Positions 1 to 5,006 of a stretch of 5,503 nucleotides of DNA are shown here, piece by piece. Below the pieces are notes generated by a model, which saw nothing but the letters and a program-made list of their open reading frames with translations, searched no databases and had not been told where the DNA came from. The stretch comes from Akkermansiaceae bacterium. GTDB lineage: Bacteria > Verrucomicrobiota > Verrucomicrobiia > Verrucomicrobiales > Akkermansiaceae. Numbering within the stretch: position 1 is the first letter of the stretch; each line of letters starts with the position of its first letter. The stretch lies in NCBI GenBank assembly GCA_014379305.1, contig JACMMB010000130.1:1-5503 (forward strand). The letters run 5' to 3'. Position numbers and translations under genes: made by a program.

Positions 1-947
1 AGGCGGGCTTTCTTGCGGTTGGTGCGGTCGCCGTTTTCAATGAATACGCGGAGGATGGCGGCGGCGACGGGGATGGTCTGGGAGGGGGTGAGGAGGATGC
101 CGGCATCGGTGGCGAATTGGCGGTGGCCGGTGATGCCGCAGAGTTGCAGGCGGAAATAAATGCCGGGCTCGATGGCCTGTTCGTTCGGGCCGACGCGGAC
201 GGCGTAGAAGGCGATGTCGTTGGTATCGGCGCAGGCGGAGATGCGGCCGCCGGAGTCGTAGGCGATATTGAACTTGCGGGGGAGGCCGTAGAGATCGCGG
301 TTTCTGAGGATATAATGATGCATCGCTTTCGCATAGGGGAGGACGTCGATGAGCTCGTCCGGGTCGAAGCCGGTGGTGGGTGTGGCGGTGATGTTGCGGA
401 CATTGTCAGCGCCGGAGCCTTGGGAGGTGAGGCCGAGTTCGCACAGTTCATCGAGCACGATGGGGCAGTCTTTGGGGCGGATTTCGCGGACCTGGACGTT
501 GGCGCGGGTGGTGAGATCGGTGTGGCCGGGGCCGTAGGTGCCGGCGATTGCGGCGAGGCCGCGGAACTGGAATGTGGAGAGTGAGCCGCCGGCAATGCGA
601 CAGCGGAGCATGAAGGAATCCTGGGCGGGGGCGACGTAGAACAGGCCGTGGAATTTGTAGCGGAAGACGTCATCAGCGTCCGGAAAAACGTCGTTTTCCG
701 CGTTTGAGAGCATTGCCGGGAAGCAATCGAGGCCGTTCAGGGTGTGCTTGATGAGTTCCTCGCGGCAGAGTTCGTCGATGGGGGTGCCGTGGACGGTTTC
801 GACGGATTCCCCGGGATCGTCAGTGAAACGGCGTTGCGCATCCTGGCCGAGGAATGGAATCTGGCGGCCTTGGATGATGCCGGATACAAAGCCGTTCAGA
901 TAGTTTTTCTGTTCGGTGGTGAAGACTGCTGTATTGAGATCGACCAT
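1..947 (-). CDS. nirA: Ferredoxin-nitrite reductase, NirA family (N-terminal part, cut by left edge)
   Basis: This is probably the assimilatory siroheme/4Fe-4S enzyme that reduces nitrite to ammonium with six electrons from ferredoxin in the cytoplasm. I translated it by hand from the minus strand: 315 complete codons are present and the frame runs open off the left edge. An N-terminal ferredoxin-like half-domain covers roughly residues 90-155, with DVFRYKFHGLFYVAPAQDSF and then MLRCR. The siroheme/nitrite-binding half begins near residue 180. Candidate substrate and siroheme ligands are R115, R148 (TTRANVQ), R184 (VRNITATP) and K225 (LPRKFN). N227 stands two residues after that lysine, as in plant nitrite reductases, where sulfite reductases carry a second lysine. 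A second ferredoxin-like half follows, ending in VFIENGDRTNRKKAR. The cluster cysteines would lie beyond the window. ATG at 947 is the only ATG/GTG/TTG after the in-frame stop at 1053-1055. Some NirA-family proteins (the mycobacterial one) act on sulfite, so substrate is not certain. Confidence 0.9.
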   Translation of the reverse strand, partial: MVDLNTAVFTTEQKNYLNGFVSGIIQGRQIPFLGQDAQRRFTDDPGESVETVHGTPIDELCREELIKHTLNGLDCFPAMLSNAENDVFPDADDVFRYKFHGLFYVAPAQDSFMLRCRIAGGSLSTFQFRGLAAIAGTYGPGHTDLTTRANVQVREIRPKDCPIVLDELCELGLTSQGSGADNVRNITATPTTGFDPDELIDVLPYAKAMHHYILRNRDLYGLPRKFNIAYDSGGRISACADTNDIAFYAVRVGPNEQAIEPGIYFRLQLCGITGHRQFATDAGILLTPSQTIPVAAAILRVFIENGDRTNRKKAR

Positions 948-974
948 AGGAAAGGGGCTGTTCGCCCTTTCCCA
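947..974 (-). promoter_or_regulatory. Stable hairpin abutting the nirA start codon
   Basis: On the minus strand GGAAAGGG (972-965) is a perfect inverted repeat of CCCTTTCC (956-949), with an 8-nt loop CGAACAGC. The stem can extend by a G-U pair (973/948) and a U-A pair (974/947), the latter using the A of the nirA ATG. The 5' arm contains the only SD-like string near this start, GGAAAGG, which lies about 18 nt upstream: too far for a normal SD and paired in the hairpin. An alternative register pairs GGGC with GCCC around a 5-nt loop and bulges one C. No U-tract follows, so this is not a classical terminator. Control of translation initiation is an inference; a DNA operator is the alternative. 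Confidence 0.5.
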
Positions 975-1040
975 GTCAGCATCGGGGATGCCATCGGGAA
1001 CGACGGCGTGGCGGGGGATAGGAAAGTGGTCGATATGCGC

Positions 1041-1057
1041 AATGAGTCCGGTTCATT
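1041..1057. promoter_or_regulatory. Short dyad AATGA-N7-TCATT in the nirA leader
   Basis: AATGA (1041-1045) and TCATT (1053-1057) form a perfect 5-bp inverted repeat around GTCCGGT. It lies about 95 bp upstream of the nirA start. Five base pairs can easily arise by chance, so it is listed only because two other dyads flank it in the same 225-bp divergent region. Confidence 0.2.
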
Positions 1058-1083
1058 CTCTGAAAAGTCCGAGCGAAAGGAAG

Positions 1084-1099
1084 TTTCACTGGTGTGAAA
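1084..1099. promoter_or_regulatory. Palindrome TTTCAC-N4-GTGAAA between nirA and the GNAT gene (candidate operator)
   Basis: TTTCAC (1084-1089) and GTGAAA (1094-1099) form a perfect 6-bp inverted repeat around TGGT. It is roughly 135 bp upstream of the nirA start and 75 bp upstream of the GNAT start, a reasonable place for a dimeric regulator acting on one or both divergent genes. The half-site layout (two arms, 4-bp centre) resembles CRP/FNR-type sites in geometry but does not match any consensus I can name. It could also be a small hairpin in the nirA leader. I see no convincing -35/-10 pair beside it. Confidence 0.3.
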
Positions 1100-1160
1100 T
1101 CGCGCCGGTATTTCTGACCTTCAGGCGATAAAAAACCTGTCAATTCCGCACATTAATTGC

Positions 1161-1165
1161 AAGGT
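1161..1165 (+). promoter_or_regulatory. Ribosome binding site that fixes the GNAT start at 1173
   Basis: AAGGT at 1161-1165 stands 7 nt before the ATG at 1173, a normal SD spacing. The two in-frame GTG codons at 1164 and 1167 would overlap or follow this SD with nothing SD-like ahead of them, so the ATG is preferred. Confidence 0.55.
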
Positions 1166-1172
1166 GGTGGAG

Positions 1173-1682
1173 ATGGATACGATCACGACATCGGCGGAGC
1201 TTGAGGCGGAAACCGAATCCACGGTTTCAAACGATCCGAGAGTGGAAATGGCGACCTTGGATGATTTAGCGGCGTTGACGAATCTGGTGATGGATCTGTT
1301 TTCGATGTCGGGGGATTTCAAGCCGGATCGTGAGACGCAGGAGCGCGGGCTAAGTCTGATTTTGGAACAGCCAAGCCGGGGGCGGATCGTGGTGGTGAGA
1401 AACCACGATCAGATTTTCGGGATGGTGAATATGCTGTTTACGATTTCAACGGCGCGGGGCGGGTTCGTGATTTTGATGGAGGATGTGGTGATTCATCCGC
1501 AGCACAGGGGGCAGGGTTACGGGCGGATGCTGATGGATCACGTGATGGAATTCGCAAAACAAAAGAAGTTTTTGCGGATCACTTTGCTGACGGACAAAAT
1601 CAGCGCCGAATCACAGGAATTTTTCAGGAAGCAGGGGTTTGAGTATTCCAACATGATCCCGATGCGCAGGATCATTGATTGA
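1173..1682 (+). CDS. GNAT-family N-acetyltransferase
   Basis: This is a predicted cytoplasmic acyltransferase that moves an acetyl group from acetyl-CoA to an amine; the substrate cannot be read from the sequence. From the ATG it is 169 residues, the usual size for a single-domain GNAT. Residues 1-22 are an acidic, Ser/Thr/Glu-rich tail with no clear fold. The GNAT core runs from about residue 24 to the end. Motif A is plain: a beta strand ending MEDVVIHP, then the pyrophosphate-binding loop HRGQGYG at residues 111-117, followed by a helix (RMLMDHVMEFAKQ). Motif B follows with AESQEFFRKQGFEYS, the common C-terminal GNAT pattern in which a helix precedes KQGF. The gene is transcribed away from nirA across a 225-bp shared region and converges on the M20 gene 19 bp downstream. 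Family assignment is firm; no role in nitrogen metabolism is shown. Confidence 0.9.
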   Translation: MDTITTSAELEAETESTVSNDPRVEMATLDDLAALTNLVMDLFSMSGDFKPDRETQERGLSLILEQPSRGRIVVVRNHDQIFGMVNMLFTISTARGGFVILMEDVVIHPQHRGQGYGRMLMDHVMEFAKQKKFLRITLLTDKISAESQEFFRKQGFEYSNMIPMRRIID

Positions 1683-1683
1683 A

Positions 1684-1703
1684 AACCGGGCTTGTCGCCG
1701 GTT
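1684..1703 (-). terminator. Terminator-like dyad in the 19-bp convergent gap
   Basis: AACCGG (1684-1689) and CCGGTT (1698-1703) form a perfect 6-bp stem around an 8-nt loop. The right arm overlaps the TAA of the M20 gene (1702-1704). Read on the minus strand, the stem is followed by two further T residues, giving CCGGTTTTC, so it looks better as an end for the minus-strand unit. On the plus strand the stem is preceded by A residues but followed by ACTCAACG, with no T-tract. A weak bidirectional terminator is plausible. Confidence 0.5.
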
Positions 1704-2835
1704 ACTCAACGGGACTGTTTTGGAGGGAGCGGATGAATTTTGAGAAATAGCGCGCTGATTCCTTCAGCAGGCCGAGATCGAGAAATTCATTTTTAGTGTG
1801 GGCCTGATCGATAGAGCCGGGGCCGAGGCAAACAGAGGGAATTCCGGCCGCGGAGAGGTGGGCGGCATCGGAAAACCAAGGGGCGCCGGCAAGGCTGGTG
1901 CGGGGATCGATGGCAAGAAGTTGTTTGATAAACGGATGGCCCGGATCGGTTTCCATGGGAGGGTTTTCGTGGGCGTATTTGATTTCCAAAGGGAGATGGA
2001 GATCGGCAATGATTTGTTTCAGGAGCGCGGTGGCACCGCCTGCGGCAAGTAGGGACGGTGTCTGGCGGATGTCTATTTCGGCTTGGGCGCAGTCGGGGAC
2101 GATATTGGGTCTGGTGCCGCCGGAGATGGTGCCGATATTGAGCGTCGAGCGGCCAAGGACAGGGTGGGTATAGCCTTGAAGAACAGCGTCGAGTTTTTCC
2201 TGAAGCGAATGAAGGGCGCGGGTGAGCTTGAGGATGGCGTTATCGCCGAGGTGGGGTTGGGAAGAGTGGGCGGCGGTTCCGCTGGCGGTCAGGGTCGCCC
2301 ACAACGAACCCTTGGTCGTGTGGACTATGTCCATGGAGGTCGGCTCTCCGATGATGGCGAATTGGTATAGGTGGCCATGGTTTGTGGCGAAGTGCTTGGA
2401 GCCCCATTGGTTGGATTCCTCGCCCATGAAGGCGACGAAGTCGATGGCGGTGGGAAGTGTTGGCAGGATGTCTTTGTTTTCCTGAAGAGCTTCGAGCATC
2501 GCCGCCATGGAACCTTTCGTATCCGAGGCCCCGCGGCCCCAAATCCGGCCTTCGCTGATTTCGCCGGAAAAGGGGTCGATGGTCATGCCTTCCACGCCCA
2601 CGGTATCGAGATGAGGGCCGAAGAGAATGCGGGGACGCCCGTCCAAGGGGGCGAATCGGGCAATGAGATTGGGCCGGAGAGGGCGGATTTCTTCAAGTGT
2701 TACGCTCGCGCCGATGTCTGTGAGCCAGTTCGCCAGGAAATCAGCGAGAGCTTGCTCGTGGGTGGTGTCGGATTGCGCGCCAGCGGCGTTTTCCGGATTT
2801 ACGGATGGAATGCGGATGAGCTGTTGGAGTAGCAT
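1702..2835 (-). CDS. M20-family zinc deacylase/peptidase (ArgE/DapE-like)
   Basis: This is a predicted cytoplasmic di-zinc hydrolase that cleaves an amide bond in an N-acyl amino acid or small peptide. At 377 residues it has normal length for acetylornithine deacetylase / succinyl-diaminopimelate desuccinylase relatives. The catalytic set is complete: H75 and D77 in GPHLDTV; the bridging D105 in GRGASDTKG; the general base E139 and zinc ligand E140 in MGEE; E164 in IIGEPT; and H346 in AHTKNE. The inserted dimerisation domain spans about residues 170-285, with H190 (AAHSSQP) and SGGTRPNIVPD. The ATG at 2835 opens directly into the family's N-terminal LLQQLIRIPSVNP; no other start occurs in frame back to the upstream gene, and no Shine-Dalgarno sequence is visible. 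It follows the aldehyde dehydrogenase by 49 bp. The sequence does not decide between ArgE, DapE and a broader aminoacylase, so no symbol is given. Confidence 0.92.
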   Translation of the reverse strand: MLLQQLIRIPSVNPENAAGAQSDTTHEQALADFLANWLTDIGASVTLEEIRPLRPNLIARFAPLDGRPRILFGPHLDTVGVEGMTIDPFSGEISEGRIWGRGASDTKGSMAAMLEALQENKDILPTLPTAIDFVAFMGEESNQWGSKHFATNHGHLYQFAIIGEPTSMDIVHTTKGSLWATLTASGTAAHSSQPHLGDNAILKLTRALHSLQEKLDAVLQGYTHPVLGRSTLNIGTISGGTRPNIVPDCAQAEIDIRQTPSLLAAGGATALLKQIIADLHLPLEIKYAHENPPMETDPGHPFIKQLLAIDPRTSLAGAPWFSDAAHLSAAGIPSVCLGPGSIDQAHTKNEFLDLGLLKESARYFSKFIRSLQNSPVE

Positions 2836-2841
2836 TGCCCG

Positions 2842-2863
2842 GGGACTTTGTATTCCAAATCCC
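2842..2863 (-). promoter_or_regulatory. Hairpin just before the M20 start codon
   Basis: On the minus strand GGGATTTG (2863-2856) pairs with CAAA and TCCC (2850-2847 and 2845-2842) around the loop GAATA, with one bulged G (2846). This gives 8 bp in a 49-bp intergenic gap and ends 6 nt before the M20 ATG. No T-tract follows, so a terminator is unlikely. An intergenic mRNA hairpin that affects processing or translation of the downstream gene is one possibility; chance is another. Confidence 0.35.
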
Positions 2864-2884
2864 GAAAGTTCAAGCGGTAGAGGA

Positions 2885-4252
2885 TTACTCCATATTGTGA
2901 ATCAGTTTCCGGTTAACGAATTCCAAGATCCCGAGGTGGGAGAGTTCGCGACCGTAGCCGGAGTTCTTCGTGCCGCCAAAGGGGAGCTCGGCTTGGGATT
3001 TCGTGGGCTGGTTGATGAAGACCATGCCGGAGTCAATTTGCTCTGCGACCCGGCGGCCCCGGGAGATGTCCTTGGTGTAAACTGAGCCGCCCAAGCCGTA
3101 GGAGGAATCGTTCGCAAGCTTGATGGCGGCGGCTTCATTTTTGACAATGTAGACGGTGGCAACGGGGCCGAACAGTTCCTGATCGTAGCTTGGCATCCCG
3201 GGAGTCACGCCGGTGAGGATGGTTGGATTGTAGTATGCGCCTTTGCGGTCTGGCCGGCTGCCGCCAAGGAGGATTTTGGCACCGGCGTTGACCGTGGCCG
3301 TGACCTGTTCGCTGAGTTTCACGGCTGCGTCCTCAGTGGAGAGAGGGCCGACTTGGGTGTCCTCGTCCATGGGATCGCCGATTTTCAATGCCGACATCCT
3401 TTTTTTCATGCCTTTGAGGAATTCAGCAGCAAGAGGTTCGACGACGATGAAGCGCTTGCTGGCGACGCAGGATTGCCCGGTGTTGACCATCCGGCCGCTG
3501 ACTGCTTTTTCAAGGACGTCATTGAGATCCGCGTCTTCGAGGACGATGAATGGATCGTTACCGCCGAGTTCAAGAACGGAGCGTTTGAGGTTTTTTCCAG
3601 CTTGTGCCGCGACGGTAGCGCCCGCGCGCTCGCTTCCGGTCAATGAAACTCCGCGAACGTGTTTGTGCTCGATAATGGGCGCGACGAACTCGGTCGGAAT
3701 AAAGAGATTGGTGTAAACGCCTGCAGGGAGGCCGGATTCGGCAAAGAGGTTACCGATGGCCTCGGCGCATTGGGGGACGTTAGCGGCGTGTTTCACGAGG
3801 ACGGTGTTGCCGGCCATGATGTTAGGAGTGGCGAAGCGGGTGACTTGGTAGAATGGGAAATTCCAAGGCATGATGCCCATGATTACACCGATCGGGGTAT
3901 GTTGGATATAGGCGTGGGCTTCTTCGACATCCATTACCTGGTCGGCAAGAAACTTCTCAGCTCCATTGGCATAGAATTCGGCGATCTGCGCACAGAAGAT
4001 GATTTCCTTTTTGCTTTCGGAAATGCGTTTTCCCATTTCCGTGGTGATGAGTTTGGCAAACCCATCGGTTCGTTCGCGGAGCAGACGGGCAAATTCAAGT
4101 ATCGCCTTTTTCCTGGTCTCAAAAGAGGTCAGTCGCCACTGCTCATATGCGAGATGGGCTGTTTCCACTGCCGCCATAGTTTGTTCCTTGGTGAGCGGAT
4201 CGTAGGTTTTGAGTTCTTCGTTGGTCGCAGGATTGATGCTTTTGATGGACAT
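2885..4252 (-). CDS. NAD(P)-dependent succinate-semialdehyde dehydrogenase-type aldehyde dehydrogenase
   Basis: This predicted cytoplasmic enzyme oxidises an aldehyde, most likely succinate semialdehyde, to the acid with NAD(P)+. Its 455 residues match the short GabD1/Sad branch rather than the longer (about 480-residue) GabD. Visible in order are PWNFPF with the oxyanion Asn N131; the cofactor-binding K154 in LVKHAANVPQCA, a string typical of that branch; SLTGS at 203-207 in the Rossmann fold; general base E228 in LELGGNDP; the nucleophile C262 in GQSCVASKR; E359/F361 in QELFGPV; and PFGGTKNSGYGRE near the C-terminus. All catalytic residues are intact. The ATG at 4252 gives the usual MSIKSINPATNE opening and an in-frame TAG lies a short way upstream; no SD is evident. 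It starts 42 bp after the PfpI-type gene and ends 49 bp before the M20 gene, suggesting co-transcription. Substrate is inferred from branch resemblance, and NAD versus NADP cannot be settled. Confidence 0.9.
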   Translation of the reverse strand: MSIKSINPATNEELKTYDPLTKEQTMAAVETAHLAYEQWRLTSFETRKKAILEFARLLRERTDGFAKLITTEMGKRISESKKEIIFCAQIAEFYANGAEKFLADQVMDVEEAHAYIQHTPIGVIMGIMPWNFPFYQVTRFATPNIMAGNTVLVKHAANVPQCAEAIGNLFAESGLPAGVYTNLFIPTEFVAPIIEHKHVRGVSLTGSERAGATVAAQAGKNLKRSVLELGGNDPFIVLEDADLNDVLEKAVSGRMVNTGQSCVASKRFIVVEPLAAEFLKGMKKRMSALKIGDPMDEDTQVGPLSTEDAAVKLSEQVTATVNAGAKILLGGSRPDRKGAYYNPTILTGVTPGMPSYDQELFGPVATVYIVKNEAAAIKLANDSSYGLGGSVYTKDISRGRRVAEQIDSGMVFINQPTKSQAELPFGGTKNSGYGRELSHLGILEFVNRKLIHNME

Positions 4253-4265
4253 GCGGTGTTTGTAA

Positions 4266-4296
4266 AGCCGTAGCAGGGATTCGTTTTCCTACGGTT
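4266..4296 (-). promoter_or_regulatory. Hairpin between the PfpI-type and aldehyde dehydrogenase genes
   Basis: CCGTAG (minus strand, 4294-4289) and CTACGG (4273-4268) form a perfect 6-bp stem around a 15-nt loop. It can extend by two A-T pairs across one bulged base, using the TT of the upstream TAA codon. It fills most of the 42-bp gap and ends about 14 nt before the aldehyde dehydrogenase ATG. The bases after it (CTTTAC) are not a proper U-tract, so any termination would be weak; attenuation or mRNA processing within the operon is an alternative. Confidence 0.35.
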
Positions 4297-4870
4297 AAGC
4301 CGTTTGCAACGCGTGCTTCCCTTCCGCGAATTCCTCAATCGCTTTCGCGCAGAATGCTGGAAGGTCCTTCGGGTTACGGCTTGTCACCAGGCCTTGATCG
4401 ACATGAACCTCCTCGTCCACCCACGTGCCGCCGGCGTTGATAATATCGGTTTTAAGGCTGGGCCATGAAGTGAGCGTGCGCCCCTTCACGACATCCGCCT
4501 CAATGAGTGTCCAAGGACCGTGGCAGATCGCGGCGACAGGTTTGTGCTGAATGAAAAAATCGCGGACGAACGAGACCGCCTTTTCACTAATCCGCAAGGC
4601 GTCAGGGTTGTGAACACCTCCAGGGAGAAGGAGTCCGTCGTAGTCTGTCGCGCTGACTGAATCGATAACTTTGTCGACTTTGAACTCATCAGCTTTCTCC
4701 GCATGATGAAAGCCTTGGATTTTCCCACTCTTGAGAGAAACGATATGGGTGATGGCTCCGGCTTTTTCGAGGGCTTCTTTTGGATCGGTCAGCTCGATTT
4801 GTTCGAATCCGTCGGTGACCAAAATGGCGATGGTTTTATTTGTGAGATCGTGTGCATTCATCATGGGCAT
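4295..4870 (-). CDS. PfpI/DJ-1-family protein (type 1 glutamine amidotransferase fold)
   Basis: It is a member of the DJ-1/ThiJ/PfpI superfamily, whose bacterial members (YhbO, YajL and relatives) are linked to stress, carbonyl detoxification or proposed deglycase activity. From the ATG at 4870 it has 191 residues, close to the family's usual 170-190. The first strand and loop IAILVTDGFEQIELTDP hold the conserved acidic residue E23. A mid-protein segment GFHHAEKADEFKVD and LLLPGG follow. The nucleophile elbow AAICHGPW places C116 next to H117, the standard catalytic pair. The frame stays open to an ATG at 4948, but the extra 26 residues (MHAAWKILPQ...) do not resemble the family. ATGs at 4864 and 4861 are equally possible starts; none has a clear SD. 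The gene is 136 bp after bioB and 42 bp before the aldehyde dehydrogenase. Exact activity (deglycase, glyoxalase-like or chaperone) cannot be told. Confidence 0.88.
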   Translation of the reverse strand: MPMMNAHDLTNKTIAILVTDGFEQIELTDPKEALEKAGAITHIVSLKSGKIQGFHHAEKADEFKVDKVIDSVSATDYDGLLLPGGVHNPDALRISEKAVSFVRDFFIQHKPVAAICHGPWTLIEADVVKGRTLTSWPSLKTDIINAGGTWVDEEVHVDQGLVTSRNPKDLPAFCAKAIEEFAEGKHALQTA

Positions 4871-4933
4871 GGCTATTGCTATGAGCGTACCATACCGCGT
4901 TTCCGGCCTGTGAAGGATTTGAGGGAGGATTTT

Positions 4934-4950
4934 CCATGCGGCATGCATGG
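4934..4950. promoter_or_regulatory. Dyad CCATGC-N5-GCATGG upstream of the PfpI-type gene
   Basis: CCATGC (4934-4939) and GCATGG (4945-4950) are perfect inverted repeats around GGCAT. The dyad is about 64 bp upstream of the preferred ATG at 4870, within the 136-bp gap after bioB, where a promoter or operator for the downstream genes could sit. I cannot see a convincing -35/-10 pair. If translation began at 4948 instead, this dyad would cover that start codon. Confidence 0.25.
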
Positions 4951-5006
4951 GTTGGCTTGCAGAAAAAGGAGTATCCGCCCTGCGGCAAATGCCACCGGTA
5001 TCCGAA

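Noticed and set aside
117..584. Plus-strand open frame of 155 codons with Gly/Ala/Asp-rich translation
   Set aside because: It is antisense to nirA, whose reading frame gives an unmistakable NirA protein. The composition is a by-product of the opposite strand's codons.
744..1131. Plus-strand open frames (744-1097 and 916-1131) reaching into the nirA/GNAT intergenic region
   Set aside because: Most of their length is antisense to nirA, they have no SD or recognisable motif, and they end before the GNAT SD.
1138..1143. Perfect minus-strand -35 hexamer TTGACA upstream of nirA
   Set aside because: At 16-18 bp spacing the downstream hexamers (AAGGTC, AGGTCA, GGTCAG) do not resemble a -10 box, so I do not call a promoter here.
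3659..4273. Long plus-strand open frame of 204 codons opposite the aldehyde dehydrogenase, with others at 3243-3716 and 3353-3646
   Set aside because: It is fully antisense to a gene with complete catalytic motifs. The translation has no recognisable domain, and such frames are expected opposite GC-rich coding sequence.
4962..4995. Possible bioB terminator: minus-strand stem GTGGC/GCCGC (4995-4982) followed later by TTTTT
   Set aside because: The stem is only 5 bp with a wobble pair, and the T-run lies well beyond it, separated by unrelated sequence, so it does not fit an intrinsic terminator.
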